A DNA stretch of 64,000 nt from an uncultured Clostridia bacterium (GCA_945912145.1 CAMEBF010000006.1:36229-100228); one strand, 5' to 3'; shown: positions 48,482 to 59,130, counted from the first letter of the stretch. The notes: a model not told the origin generated them from the sequence alone. Program-made: numbers and translations.

Positions 48482-51400
48482 TATTTTCGAGCAGATGTCC
48501 ATCTTCCAGATAATGAATCTGTTGGACGACCCAGAAAACACATTCAGTTCCGAAGATATATCAAAGATTATTGATAAGCTATCCGGTGTAAAACGGAAGA
48601 AAGAATCTATCGAAGCAAAGAAGAGACAGCAAGAAGAGCGTGAGAGACGTGAAAGAGAAGCTCGTGAAGCAAAGGAACGTAAGGAAGCCCATATCAGAGA
48701 AGTTACAAGCATGGATCTTCCGCTCGATTGGGAAAATGCGTTCAATCAGGATGTAAGGACTCAGGGTATTCATGCTGACAGCATTTCCGACGGTCTCATT
48801 TACAGTCTGTCTAATCTTGGACGGGTTGATATTGAATATATTTCGTCGATAACCGGAGAGGACTACAAAACAATTATCGGTGCGCTGAAAGGATCTATCT
48901 ATCAGAACCCGGAAACATGGGGCGAGTGTTTTTATAAAGGCTGGGAAACCTCTGAGGAATACCTGTCCGGCAACATGATGCGAAAATGGAAGGTTGCTAA
49001 AGAAGCCGATAAGGATTACAATGGCTATTTTGCTGATAACATCAAGGCCATTGAAAAGGTCCTTCCCCCAACTGTTGCTACAAAAGATATCTATGTAACG
49101 CTTGGCTCACCGTGGGTACCTGCGGATATAATCGACGATTTTATTATTCACTTATTCGGGAGTTCGGAACGCTACCCCGTATATGACGGTAATAGAATTT
49201 TAGTTCTTGAATCATATAAAACGCTTCATGACGAAATCACCGGCACTTGGGAAATTCCCTTTAAGAACAGATACAAGCACGATGTTAAGGTTACACGAAC
49301 ATACGGTACTGACAGAATAAACGCTCTCCATATTCTTGAAAGAACATTAAATATGAAGTCGGTCGCAGTTACCGATGAAGTTGTATGTAATACAAATTCA
49401 TCGGGCAAGAAAAGAGTTATTAACCAGTCTGAAACCATTCTCGCCATTGAGAAGCAAAATAAAATGATAAAGGCGTTCCAGAAATGGGTTTGGGAGGATG
49501 AAAGAAGAAAAGAACGTCTTGAAATGATTTTTGAGAACAATTTCAGTTGTGTACGCAGAAGAATTTTTGACGGATCCTTTTTACGGTTTCCTGACATGTC
49601 TCCTGCGATAAACCTTTATCCCTATCAGAAGGATGCTGTTGCACGGATTCTCTTTACTCCGAACACCTTATTAGCACACGATGTCGGAGCTGGAAAAACC
49701 TACGTTATGATTGCCGCCGCAATGGAAATGCGCCGTATGGGGCTGTCTGAAAAGAATATGTTTGTCGTTCCAAATAACATAGTTGGTCAATGGAAAAACA
49801 TTTTCTACGCAATGTATCCAAGCGCCAATATTCTTTGTGTCGAACCGAAAAGTTTCGCTCCCTCAAAAAGAGAAAGTGTTCTCGAAAGAATACGTGACGA
49901 GGACTTCGACGGGATTATTATAGCTTACAGTTGTTTTGAGCAGATTCCATTGTCAAAGGAATATTATCAAAACCAGCTTATTGATGAGCAGGAACTTATC
50001 GCAGAAATAGTGGACAAAAAGAACAAAGCCACTTCTCGTTTGAAGAAAAAACAAGAGGCGGTTTCAAAAGCTTTATCTGAACTTGCCGCCTCTATGGATG
50101 ATTTGTATAACGGCGTGTATTTTGATGATTTGGGAATTACAAGACTCTTTGTAGATGAGGCACACAATTTTAAGAATGTTCCTATCGAAACAAAAGCAGA
50201 TAAGGTGCTTGGCATCAGTGCTTCCGGATCTAAGAAGTGCCAGGATATGATGGACAAAGTCCGTATGGTTCAGAAGAAAAACGACGGCGCAGGCGTTGTC
50301 TTTGCTACAGGAACTCCGATAACGAATTCAATCACGGATGCGTTTATTATGCAGATGTACCTTCAAAGCGGCGAACTCGCCATGCTGGATCTTCAAAGTT
50401 TTGACAGTTGGATCGGTATGTTTGCAGAAAGAAGCACAGAATTTGAAATCGATGTTGACACAAGCAGTTACCGGCTCGCCACTCGTTTTTCTAAGTTCCA
50501 TAATCTTCCCGAGCTGACATCTCTGCTGTCATCCATTGCCGATTTTCATCAAGTGGACACGTTATCCGGAATTCCGCAAATCGACGGATATACTGATGCG
50601 CTGGTTTCAAAAACAAATGAGTTTGCAGACTATCTGAAAGATATTTCGCAGAGAGCAGAGGATGTCCGCAAAGGATATGTCAGCCGTAAAGATGATAATA
50701 TGCTGAAAATCACGACGGACGGAAGGAAAGCGGCACTTGACTTGAGGCTGGTCAACCCAAGTGCTGTGTTCACTTATCAATCCAAAGTGGCGCGCTGTGT
50801 TGAAAATGTTGCCGATATATATTTCAGAACAATGTCCCAGAAGTCTGCGCAGATTATTTTCTGTGATACATCGACCCCTAAAACCGGTTTTAACATTTAT
50901 GATGAAGTGAAAACAATGCTTCAAAGTAAAGGCATTCCTTCTGACAAGATCGCTTTTATTCATGATGCGCAAACCGAAGCGCAGAGAAATACTATGTTTG
51001 CTCAAGTCAGAAATGGGGATATCCGTGTGCTGCTCGGATCTACCTTCAAACTTGGTCTCGGTGTAAACATTCAGGATAAGCTGATCGCTCTTCATCATAT
51101 CGATGTTCCGTGGAGACCGGCCGATATGACACAACGCGAGGGGCGTATTTTGCGCCAAGGAAACACCAATTCAAAGGTACAGATTTTCCGCTATATCACA
51201 GAAGGAAGTTTTGATGCGTATTCGTGGCAGTTGCTTGAAACGAAGCAGCGGTTTATCACAGGGCTACTTTCCGGATCACTTACCGAGCGTAGTGGAACGG
51301 ATATTGAGGATACTGTGCTCGATTATGCCGAAGTCAAGGCGCTGGCTGTCGGAAATCCTCTCGTCAAAGAGCGTGTGGAGACTGCAAACGAGCTTTCACG

Positions 51401-51986
51401 CTATCTGACATTACAGCGCAAACTTGTTGAGTCGAGAATTCGTATGGAAAAAGAGCTGTTAGAAATGCCCGGAAAAATGTCCAATCAAAAGAACAATATC
51501 GCTGGATGTGAAGCTGATATTGCGTATTACACAGGGTGGAAACGGGCAAATCCCGCACCATCTGATAATAAGGTAAAGAAGGATGCAGCAGAAAAGCGCA
51601 AACAATTAAGAGATTATATTCATTCTTCTCTCATGGAATATGTTCTTGAACCGAAAGAAAAAACTCTTATGATATATCGAGGCTTTGAAATTATTCTTCC
51701 TGCCAATATGACACGTAAAAAACCTTATGTTTGGCTGAAACGAAACGGTCGCTATTATGTGGAACTAGGAGATACAAATACGGGCAACTTAATACGAATC
51801 GATAATTTTCTTGATGATCTGCAAACGCACCTGGATAAGTTAAATAAAGGTCTTGCCAAGTTGTGGGAAAGAGAACGTCAGCTTAAAGAAGAATTGAGGA
51901 AAGAAGAAAGCTTCAGCGATGAGATCGAGGAATGCCGCAAAAAACTCGAAATACTTGATAAGAAATTAGGAGTAGATAAGAAATGA
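48459..51986 (+). CDS. SNF2-type superfamily II helicase
   Basis: 1175 residues from the ATG at 48459 (GGAGG 8 bases upstream); the frame is open further up but overlaps the NADAR gene. A charged coiled coil of about 60 residues near the start, a region of about 300 residues with no known fold, then helicase lobe 1 (YPYQKDAVARIL, AHDVGAGKT, VDEAHNFKN, ATGTPITNS) with an inserted coiled coil, and lobe 2 (LGVNIQDKLIALHHIDVPWR, QREGRILRQGN). A long helical C-terminus follows. Related helicases occur in plasmids, ICEs and phages, often fused to a methylase that is absent here. Confidence 0.88.
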   Translation: MSNKNEPDIFEQMSIFQIMNLLDDPENTFSSEDISKIIDKLSGVKRKKESIEAKKRQQEERERREREAREAKERKEAHIREVTSMDLPLDWENAFNQDVRTQGIHADSISDGLIYSLSNLGRVDIEYISSITGEDYKTIIGALKGSIYQNPETWGECFYKGWETSEEYLSGNMMRKWKVAKEADKDYNGYFADNIKAIEKVLPPTVATKDIYVTLGSPWVPADIIDDFIIHLFGSSERYPVYDGNRILVLESYKTLHDEITGTWEIPFKNRYKHDVKVTRTYGTDRINALHILERTLNMKSVAVTDEVVCNTNSSGKKRVINQSETILAIEKQNKMIKAFQKWVWEDERRKERLEMIFENNFSCVRRRIFDGSFLRFPDMSPAINLYPYQKDAVARILFTPNTLLAHDVGAGKTYVMIAAAMEMRRMGLSEKNMFVVPNNIVGQWKNIFYAMYPSANILCVEPKSFAPSKRESVLERIRDEDFDGIIIAYSCFEQIPLSKEYYQNQLIDEQELIAEIVDKKNKATSRLKKKQEAVSKALSELAASMDDLYNGVYFDDLGITRLFVDEAHNFKNVPIETKADKVLGISASGSKKCQDMMDKVRMVQKKNDGAGVVFATGTPITNSITDAFIMQMYLQSGELAMLDLQSFDSWIGMFAERSTEFEIDVDTSSYRLATRFSKFHNLPELTSLLSSIADFHQVDTLSGIPQIDGYTDALVSKTNEFADYLKDISQRAEDVRKGYVSRKDDNMLKITTDGRKAALDLRLVNPSAVFTYQSKVARCVENVADIYFRTMSQKSAQIIFCDTSTPKTGFNIYDEVKTMLQSKGIPSDKIAFIHDAQTEAQRNTMFAQVRNGDIRVLLGSTFKLGLGVNIQDKLIALHHIDVPWRPADMTQREGRILRQGNTNSKVQIFRYITEGSFDAYSWQLLETKQRFITGLLSGSLTERSGTDIEDTVLDYAEVKALAVGNPLVKERVETANELSRYLTLQRKLVESRIRMEKELLEMPGKMSNQKNNIAGCEADIAYYTGWKRANPAPSDNKVKKDAAEKRKQLRDYIHSSLMEYVLEPKEKTLMIYRGFEIILPANMTRKKPYVWLKRNGRYYVELGDTNTGNLIRIDNFLDDLQTHLDKLNKGLAKLWERERQLKEELRKEESFSDEIEECRKKLEILDKKLGVDKK

Positions 51987-53098
51987 GCGATATTAAAATG
52001 ACCAACATACCCTCTATGAATGTCGGGAAAATGGTTGAAAAACTATCAAGTGCATACTGCACGATTATTCAAAACAACTATCCTATCAAAACGATGCCGT
52101 CCGTGATGCTGTGGGGACCTCCCGGCGTTGGTAAATCGCAGGCAGTTCGCCAGATTGCAAAAGAAATTGGCGAGAAAACCGGTAAAACGGTTAATGTAAC
52201 CGACGTCCGGCTGCTTCTTTTCAATCCCATTGATCTGCGTGGTATTCCTACTGCAAACGCAGACAAAACACTTGCAGTATGGCTGAAACCACAGATATTC
52301 CAGATGGACGCAAGCGATGATATTGTTAATATCCTGTTTCTTGATGAAATCTCCGCAGCACCTCAGTCTGTTCAGGCGGCGGCCTATCAGATTACATTGG
52401 ACAGAGTTGTCGGAGAGCACAAGCTTCCCGATAATTGCATCGTGATTGCCGCCGGAAACCGTATGACAGATAAATCCGTAGCGTTCAAAATGCCGAAAGC
52501 ACTGGCAAACCGTTTGATGCATATAGAAATTGCGGGTAGTTTCAACTCATGGAAGGAATGGGCGATACGCAGTGGAATCAATGAAAAAGTTTTAGGTTTT
52601 CTGTCTTTCAGACAGAGCTACCTGATGGGATTTGATTCGAGCTCTGATGATCTCGCTTTTGTCACTCCGCGTTCCTGGGAAATGGTAAGTAATCTGCTCA
52701 ACTGTGTCTGTGATGATATTGACGATATGTTCTCGCTTATTTCAGGAATTGTAGGCTCAGGTGTTGCGGTCGAGTTCAGAACATGGGCTAAAGTGTATAA
52801 AGATCTTCCGAACATCGAAGATGTGTTTGATGGTAAAACGATGAAGATGCCGACCGGAACAGATGCTATGTACGCATTGACAGCATCAATGACGACCTAT
52901 GCAAGAGATCACAAAGAGGAAATGAGCAGAATTGCGAACTCAATCCGATATGCGGATAAAATGCCTCCTGATTTCAGTACGGTTTTGATGAAAGACTATA
53001 TGTACATCGACAAGCATTACAAAGAAAAACTTATGACTATTCCTGAATTTTCAAAGTGGCTTCAAACGAAAGGACGGTTAATGAATGGCTCTGTCTGA
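51983..53098 (+). CDS. MoxR-like AAA+ ATPase
   Basis: 371 residues, ATGA overlap with the helicase gene. Walker A GPPGVGKS, Walker B NILFLDEIS, sensor AAGN, arginine-finger region ALANRLMHIE. MoxR ATPases act with VWA-domain partners as chaperones or remodelling machines; the partner is encoded next, overlapping by 14 bp. Confidence 0.87.
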   Translation: MSDIKMTNIPSMNVGKMVEKLSSAYCTIIQNNYPIKTMPSVMLWGPPGVGKSQAVRQIAKEIGEKTGKTVNVTDVRLLLFNPIDLRGIPTANADKTLAVWLKPQIFQMDASDDIVNILFLDEISAAPQSVQAAAYQITLDRVVGEHKLPDNCIVIAAGNRMTDKSVAFKMPKALANRLMHIEIAGSFNSWKEWAIRSGINEKVLGFLSFRQSYLMGFDSSSDDLAFVTPRSWEMVSNLLNCVCDDIDDMFSLISGIVGSGVAVEFRTWAKVYKDLPNIEDVFDGKTMKMPTGTDAMYALTASMTTYARDHKEEMSRIANSIRYADKMPPDFSTVLMKDYMYIDKHYKEKLMTIPEFSKWLQTKGRLMNGSV

Positions 53099-54341
53099 AG
53101 ACAAGATAAAAGGGTACATAAAAAGACTTCTGTTATCACGCATGCGTATTTTGTGTAACCATGGATTTTACGGTTTGCTTTTAATGCACATGACTTATGC
53201 TGTAAGCGAGGAAATTGGAACAGCTTGCACGGACGGAGTCAGGATAGTTTTCGACCCAGACTTCCTTGAAAGTCTCAGTGATAGTGAACTTGACTTTGTC
53301 ATGATGCATGAGATTTTGCATGTCGTGTTACAGCATTGCATTCGCGGAGATGTTGAAGATCCCGAAAGCTATAATATTGCGGCGGACATTGTTGTCAATT
53401 CAAATATCATGCTCGAAAACGGAGGAAAAGCGAGCAGTATAACGCTCAGTAAATACGGCACATCAATACATATTGCACCGGACGGAAAAGAAGGACATGA
53501 ATATACTGCCGAGCAGGTCTACGCCATGCTTCCGAAGAATTCGAAAAGAAAAGGCAATAAAAAAGGGGCAGGTTCTGCTGCCGGCAGAGCCAAAAAAGAG
53601 ATTGGCAAATATAAACATCAACCCGTATGGGTTTGGGATGATCATTCCCAGTGGGGCAAATATGAGGAAGATGACACTCTCCGAGATGTGTGGGTCAAAC
53701 GATTTGAAGACGCGGCGGAGGCTATTGAAATCAGAGACCCCTCAAATACAAGAGGTCTTCTCCCTGCTTTTGCTCAACGTATTCTTAAAGAGATAAAAAA
53801 ACCGCAAACCGATTGGCGCACAATCTTGAATGATTTTATTCAGGAAGAGGTTGTTGATTATTCGTTTGCTCCACCGGATCGGAGATTTGACGACAATCCG
53901 TTTTTCTTGCCTGATTTCAATGGTAAGGAAGATATGGTGGAAGATATCCTGTTTATGATTGATACATCAGGGAGTATGTCGGACGATATGATTGCAGCAG
54001 CATATTCAGAGGTTAAAGGAGCAATTGCCCAGTTTGACGGAAAACTCAAGGGCTGGCTCGGCTTCTTTGATGCGGCGATTATAAAACCGAAGCCGTTCAG
54101 CGACGAGAACGAGTTCAAGGTAATTAAACCCGCCGGTGGCGGCGGAACCGACTTTCAAATCATTTTTGAATATGTATTTCATCATATGTCCGACAAATTG
54201 CCGGCAAGTATTATCATATTAACAGATGGATATGCCCCCTTTCCTCAGGAAAAACTTGCCGGAGGTATTCCGGTGCTTTGGCTGTTGAACAACGAAGAAG
54301 TAAATCCTCCTTGGGGAAAGGTTGCAAGGATAACCGTATAA
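53085..54341 (+). CDS. DUF2201-type putative metallopeptidase with VWA domain
   Basis: 418 residues. N-terminal zinc-protease-like segment with HEILH (MMHEILHVVLQHC), a Lys/Gly-rich linker (about 150-170), then a VWA domain with the metal site DTSGSMS. Forms the MoxR-VWA pair with the preceding gene. Whether the HExxH is catalytic is unknown. Confidence 0.85.
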   Translation: MALSEDKIKGYIKRLLLSRMRILCNHGFYGLLLMHMTYAVSEEIGTACTDGVRIVFDPDFLESLSDSELDFVMMHEILHVVLQHCIRGDVEDPESYNIAADIVVNSNIMLENGGKASSITLSKYGTSIHIAPDGKEGHEYTAEQVYAMLPKNSKRKGNKKGAGSAAGRAKKEIGKYKHQPVWVWDDHSQWGKYEEDDTLRDVWVKRFEDAAEAIEIRDPSNTRGLLPAFAQRILKEIKKPQTDWRTILNDFIQEEVVDYSFAPPDRRFDDNPFFLPDFNGKEDMVEDILFMIDTSGSMSDDMIAAAYSEVKGAIAQFDGKLKGWLGFFDAAIIKPKPFSDENEFKVIKPAGGGGTDFQIIFEYVFHHMSDKLPASIIILTDGYAPFPQEKLAGGIPVLWLLNNEEVNPPWGKVARITV

Positions 54342-54358
54342 CATAGGAGGCTTGAGCA

Positions 54359-55780
54359 ATGTACAATGAGCAAATTAAGGAAATACTAATGAAAACATAT
54401 GATGTATGTGCATACACACTTGACTGTGGCTCATCCGCTGTGCGGGGAAAAAAGTTATATTATTATACTTTGGACAAGGATTACGAAAAAGAAATTTTTT
54501 TGCTTAGAAATGTATTAGAGTCACAGCTATCTAAAAATTCAATAGGTTGTCTAAATGAATTAATGCAATTCTTTCCGGGGGATAAATGGGAATTACCGCA
54601 GTGTGCTTGTTATACAGAAACCAAAGGCTCCTGGCGTTTGACTTTTCATTACATAAAAGGTGTTCGATACCATAGAACATTTGGCAAACACATTGCAGCA
54701 ACATTGATTCTCCAAAATATACCAATCATCTATTTATCAGAATACAGCAAAGATACCTTTTTTGGATATTGGGATGCAACGTTCTATAATCAGGATAGGC
54801 ATAGAGGTGAGCCGCAGACAGTTACGGAAGGCATTAACTACAGGATTAACCGCAATTTGTTTAGCAATATCCAGTTTAGATCATTTACATCAAGTTTTTT
54901 CTTCATGATTGCGAATGCCGAAAAAAAATATATTCTGAAAGATATCGGCAGAACTATAAAAGATTGGGGTTATTATTTGCCTTCGATTTCGCTAAAAAGT
55001 ACGCTCAACTGCCACACTCCCTCCGAAGTGATGAGTCTTGTTGCTTCGGAATCCAATCTTTTAAATATCAATTTCAATAAATCCGACATGAACGTCGGAT
55101 ATGTGATTAGGAAGGTCTCATCTTTTATCAGCGAGCAAGATTATCCTGTGCTTTTGAAATTAACTCCGGAAATTGTGAGAAATTGTATTTCATTAAAAAA
55201 CCTATTTGATGGTTTGAATAGCACAGAGTCAATAAAACAGTTTCTAACGAACTATTATAGGTATGAACGAGGCTTTTCGGAGGACGAAATTTATGGCTTT
55301 ATCGGTGATTATATTCATATGAGTATTGAATGTAATGCTCCAATTAGACTCAGTAGCAGTTCAAACAAACTAAAAGAAGCCCATGACAAGTTGGCAGAAT
55401 TAATCAGAGAAAAAGAATACCTTGCTGCAGAACAAAATGTTCTTTTGGTTGCTACCCCATCGAAATTCGATAACTTGGAAAAAGCATTTAATGATTTGTT
55501 CCCGAACGCATTTCAGAGAATGCACACATCAGAACAATTACTGAAAGAAGGAGAATTCCAGCATAATTGTGTTTTTTCAAGACGGGATTTGATTAGAAAA
55601 GACCGCGTTGCAATATTTCATTGGAATTTTGAAAATGCAAGCCATACAATACAATTTGCCATAGATCGATGGGGCAAGTACTATATTGATGAAATAAAAG
55701 CACGATATAATCAGGAACCTTCTTGGTCAGCGATGACAAAACTCAGAGAGATGATGGCTGCGGTCAATTTCGTCGACTGA
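54359..55780 (+). CDS. PcfJ-like protein
   Basis: 473 residues. The C-terminal 110 residues match the PcfJ domain pattern: EQLLKEGEFQHNCVFSRRD then IFHWN and ARYNQEPS. PcfJ is known from conjugative plasmids and mobile elements; its biochemistry is not settled. The N-terminal 350 residues are unrecognised. Follows the VWA gene by 17 bp and ends the operon (hairpin at 55796-55821). Confidence 0.72.
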   Translation: MYNEQIKEILMKTYDVCAYTLDCGSSAVRGKKLYYYTLDKDYEKEIFLLRNVLESQLSKNSIGCLNELMQFFPGDKWELPQCACYTETKGSWRLTFHYIKGVRYHRTFGKHIAATLILQNIPIIYLSEYSKDTFFGYWDATFYNQDRHRGEPQTVTEGINYRINRNLFSNIQFRSFTSSFFFMIANAEKKYILKDIGRTIKDWGYYLPSISLKSTLNCHTPSEVMSLVASESNLLNINFNKSDMNVGYVIRKVSSFISEQDYPVLLKLTPEIVRNCISLKNLFDGLNSTESIKQFLTNYYRYERGFSEDEIYGFIGDYIHMSIECNAPIRLSSSSNKLKEAHDKLAELIREKEYLAAEQNVLLVATPSKFDNLEKAFNDLFPNAFQRMHTSEQLLKEGEFQHNCVFSRRDLIRKDRVAIFHWNFENASHTIQFAIDRWGKYYIDEIKARYNQEPSWSAMTKLREMMAAVNFVD

Positions 55781-56162
55781 AAATATATGCGACTTGGAGG
55801 CCCGGATTATTCCGAGTCTCCAATAATGTAATGTATCGTATTTGGCATATATTGATGCTATTTTCTGTTATTCAATGAATTATTTGATATCACTATTGTT
55901 TATTCATTTGTAAAAAAAAGATTATTTGACAATGCTTTGATTCGAGAGAAACTTTCCCGGCAGCCAAAGAACGGTTATAGGCTTGCCATATTTATAGGCA
56001 CTATGTTGGTTGATTTAATCTTCTGAATGGGTAGGATCAATTTTCCTTTTTGCCTATCGTTCCAAAATTGCTTTAGTTTTACCGAAATTGTAGAGCACCA
56101 AAACAGGTACATTACTTTTGCTATCATTAAACCGAAAAGAAAAGAATTTGGAGGCACAGAGC
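55781..56162. other. Intergenic region, 382 bp
   Basis: Contains the hairpin GGAG.CCCGGA / TCCGAG.CTCC (55796-55821), a degenerate palindrome TGTATC-N6-GGCATA (55832-55849) with a weak TATTTT 9 bp further, and the real palindrome promoter P3 at 56094. No convincing gene; an untranslated RNA from the degenerate site or a decayed gene is possible. Confidence 0.5.
56094..56127 (+). promoter_or_regulatory. Palindrome promoter P3 (AGCACC-N6-GGTACA, -10 TATCAT)
   Basis: Palindrome 56094-56111, 10-bp gap, TATCAT 56122-56127. Drives the CbxX/CfqX-like AAA gene. Confidence 0.7.
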
Positions 56163-58181
56163 ATGCAGTTTTATAAATTCGAAGGATTTACAGTTTCTGA
56201 AAAGTGGTCTGAGGAAAACGATAATCGCAGAGTAATGCGTGAGAAGGTAAGAAAAATCTCAATGAAGACAAACTCTTTCAATCAGAATCAGCAGCGTAAA
56301 GCATATGCGTTTGTTACCGATGCTTCTGAAGATACCGTAACTATTGGCATCATCGTTAGGAATTACGCTGATGTACATAAACTGATCTCCGGATATCTTC
56401 AGGCGATTGAAATGGAGCTGAAGGATACTTGTCTTGAAGAAATCACCTTTAACACTCTTCGTAATATGCTCAGTTGTGCCGACAGAAATGATTATATTAA
56501 CGATGATGACGAGGTGCTTGAGCAATTTGACCTGGACAAACTTAATGGAAGATTTGGAAGAGGTATTGAGTACGGAGAAAACATTTTTGACTATTGTGAA
56601 AAAAACTCCGTCTACGATGAAGCACGTAGATTTCTTGCAAATGATACATTTATTCCGGAACTTGATAGGATATACGCAGGAAGCACAAAGCATAAGGTGG
56701 CTGGTCATCCTGTGCATTATATGATTCAGACTGATGACAGAGAAACCCGAAAAGGAATGTTCAGGGTGCTTCTTCAGGCGTTATACGCAAATAACAGAAT
56801 TCTCAGCAAAAGGTATTGCTTCCTTGACTTCAGACCCGGCGAAAACTTTTCAAGTGCGGTTTACGATTGTCTTTATAAAAGTAACATAGGCGGAACAGTT
56901 ATTGTCCGTTACTTGGCGAATGATGATACCGAAGAAGAATACGCGAATTGCGGTAGAGATACAATCGAAACTCTCTGTGAAATTATGAAGAAATACTGTA
57001 ATCAGGTACTTACAATATTCTGCCTTCCACGCGAATGTACAAGGTCGAAAGATATTTTCTACGAGAACCTCGGAAACATCAGTGTTGTCGAATTGAGGGA
57101 AGAATTCGTTTCCGGAGAACGCGCAAAAGAATTCCTGAAGTTGCTGGCAAAAGAAAGCGGAATACGAACAGATAATAAACTGTTTAAAAAGCTCGAATCT
57201 GAAAAAGGTTATCTTGCTCCTGATCTTCATGATTTGTATGATAATTGGTACAATAACAAACTAAAGACCGGCGTTTATCCTCAGTATAAAGATATTGTTA
57301 GTGCCAAGCGTGAAGTTATCAAGGCAGAGCCGAAGGGTTCGGCATATGATGAACTGAATCAGATGATTGGCCTTGATGAAGCAAAGAAGGTTATTAACCA
57401 AGCGCTGAATTACTATAAAGCTCAAAAACTCTTTGCAGATAAAGGGATGAAGAGTGATCACCCTGCCATGCATATGGTCTTCACAGGAAATCCGGGAACG
57501 GCTAAGACAACGGTTGCAAGACTTTTCGCCAGAATCATGAAAGAAAACAATCTTCTTTCCAAAGGAAATTTAATTGAAGTTGGTCGTGGTGATTTGGTGG
57601 GTAAATATGTTGGCTGGACAGCTCCGACTATTCAAAAGAAATTCAGAGAAGCACAAGGAGGTGTTCTCTTCATTGACGAAGCATACTCTCTCGTCGATGA
57701 CAGAGATGGGTCTTTCGGTGATGAAGCCATTAACACGATTGTTCAGGAAATGGAAAACCACCGTGATGATGTTGTTGTCATCTTCGCAGGTTATCCTGAT
57801 AAGATGGAAGGTTTTCTTCAGAAGAATCCCGGCCTCAGATCACGAATCGCCTATCATGTTCCGTTTGACGATTACGACACGGCAGCGCTTTGCGAAATAG
57901 CAAAACTTATCGCAAGACAGAAAGGTCTGACATTTACAGATGATGCTTGCGAAAAACTTATAGGCCTATTTGAAAGCGTAAGTAATGAAAACGATTTCGG
58001 TAACGGAAGATATGTCAGAAACGTAATTGAAAAAGCCAAGATGGCTCAAGCATCAAGATTGCTGGCAATGGATTTCGATTCTATCGTAAGCGATGATATT
58101 GCGTTAATTACCGCTGAAGATATTGAAATTCCGAAAACGTGCGTCAAAACCGAAAAAAGACGAATTGGATTCTGCGTTTAA
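56163..58181 (+). CDS. CbxX/CfqX-type AAA+ ATPase (SpoVK-like)
   Basis: 672 residues from the ATG at 56163 (GGAGG 8 bases upstream; earlier start would lie at the promoter). The N-terminal 390 residues are unrecognised. The AAA domain has GLDEAKKVINQALNYYKA, Walker A GNPGTAKTT, VLFIDEAYSL, FAGYPDKMEGFLQKNPGLRSR and the terminal NGRYVRNVIEKA. Family members act as rings on protein or enzyme clients. This one has no transmembrane part. Confidence 0.88.
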   Translation: MQFYKFEGFTVSEKWSEENDNRRVMREKVRKISMKTNSFNQNQQRKAYAFVTDASEDTVTIGIIVRNYADVHKLISGYLQAIEMELKDTCLEEITFNTLRNMLSCADRNDYINDDDEVLEQFDLDKLNGRFGRGIEYGENIFDYCEKNSVYDEARRFLANDTFIPELDRIYAGSTKHKVAGHPVHYMIQTDDRETRKGMFRVLLQALYANNRILSKRYCFLDFRPGENFSSAVYDCLYKSNIGGTVIVRYLANDDTEEEYANCGRDTIETLCEIMKKYCNQVLTIFCLPRECTRSKDIFYENLGNISVVELREEFVSGERAKEFLKLLAKESGIRTDNKLFKKLESEKGYLAPDLHDLYDNWYNNKLKTGVYPQYKDIVSAKREVIKAEPKGSAYDELNQMIGLDEAKKVINQALNYYKAQKLFADKGMKSDHPAMHMVFTGNPGTAKTTVARLFARIMKENNLLSKGNLIEVGRGDLVGKYVGWTAPTIQKKFREAQGGVLFIDEAYSLVDDRDGSFGDEAINTIVQEMENHRDDVVVIFAGYPDKMEGFLQKNPGLRSRIAYHVPFDDYDTAALCEIAKLIARQKGLTFTDDACEKLIGLFESVSNENDFGNGRYVRNVIEKAKMAQASRLLAMDFDSIVSDDIALITAEDIEIPKTCVKTEKRRIGFCV

Positions 58182-58215
58182 TGTACCACATTTGGACAAC
58201 GGTGAGTTGTATATT
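58182..58215 (+). promoter_or_regulatory. Palindrome promoter P4 (TGTACC-N6-GGACAA, -10 TATATT)
   Basis: Palindrome 58182-58199, 10-bp gap, TATATT 58210-58215. It overlaps the end of the previous gene by nothing and leads to the TTG start at 58246. Confidence 0.65.
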
Positions 58216-58245
58216 AGGAACAGAAAAGAAAGGAGGACGTATTGA

Positions 58246-59097
58246 TTGATCCTAAAAACGCTGACAATTGAAAACTTCGGAAAAATCAGACATTTCGAGA
58301 CTTCTTTCCACCGACAGCTCACCGAGATATCTGATGACTATGCAGATGACATTATTAAAGCAATCGGTCTGGTAACCGGTAATAAAAGTCTGTCAGGCTG
58401 TGCTGCAAACAATGCTATTACAGAAAATACTTATATCAATATGGGCCTGGAAATTAATGACCATCCATATATGATTACTGCAAAAGGTCAGCCTCATGAA
58501 AACCAATGCGATTATAAACTGGTTGACCGTGAAAATGATTTGGTAGTAGATTCATCTTCGATTCATAGTGCTGTACGTCTCTGCGAGGAAGAAGAAAGTC
58601 TTGTTTGTTACCGGTATGATTCCAAGGGAGGTTATGCAGAACGTTTCCTTCATTACAAAGATCCGGACAAGTATTATCAATCGGGGGACTTTCAAAAAAG
58701 GACAAATGGATTGGGACGGACAAGAAGCTTCCGAGCATGTCTTGCGGAGTATATCAAAGACTATGAGATGAGCAATTTTCCCTCAGATGGATATAAGATA
58801 AAACTATGCCCAGATGGGGAATTTATCTGCTGTAGCGAAGATGATTTCAGTCCTTCAGCAGAAACTACGGAGCGCAACAAAAGAATTTTTGATTATAAAT
58901 GTTATCTCGCAGTTGTTGATTTCTGGGATTGCTTTGAAAATATTCGAGATATGAATCACGAAAAATGGCCGTTGATTGTTGATTCTACAAAAAATCATGA
59001 TTATCTTGAACTCGAGAAATTTTTTGATAAAACAAAATCAGAAAGACAAATGATTATAATGAAGTTTAATGATCAAAAGAGAGGCAACCTAATATAA
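58246..59097 (+). CDS. RecF/SMC-like N-terminal protein lacking a P-loop
   Basis: 283 residues from a TTG at 58246 with AGGAGG 9 bases before. The start ILKTLTIENFGKIRHFETSF is the classic first strand of RecF/AAA_15-type ATPases, but where the Walker A should be it reads ISDDYADDIIKAIGLVTGN, with no GxxxxGK. No signature or Walker B seen. Probably an adaptor or inactive paralogue. Not secreted. Confidence 0.65.
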   Translation: MILKTLTIENFGKIRHFETSFHRQLTEISDDYADDIIKAIGLVTGNKSLSGCAANNAITENTYINMGLEINDHPYMITAKGQPHENQCDYKLVDRENDLVVDSSSIHSAVRLCEEEESLVCYRYDSKGGYAERFLHYKDPDKYYQSGDFQKRTNGLGRTRSFRACLAEYIKDYEMSNFPSDGYKIKLCPDGEFICCSEDDFSPSAETTERNKRIFDYKCYLAVVDFWDCFENIRDMNHEKWPLIVDSTKNHDYLELEKFFDKTKSERQMIIMKFNDQKRGNLI

Positions 59098-59130
59098 CTG
59101 AACATTAAAATCACAATTTAATATTTCCAT

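Noticed and set aside
55975..56157. 60-codon minus-strand ORF in the gap
   Set aside because: No RBS, no family resemblance, and it overlaps the palindrome promoter P3.
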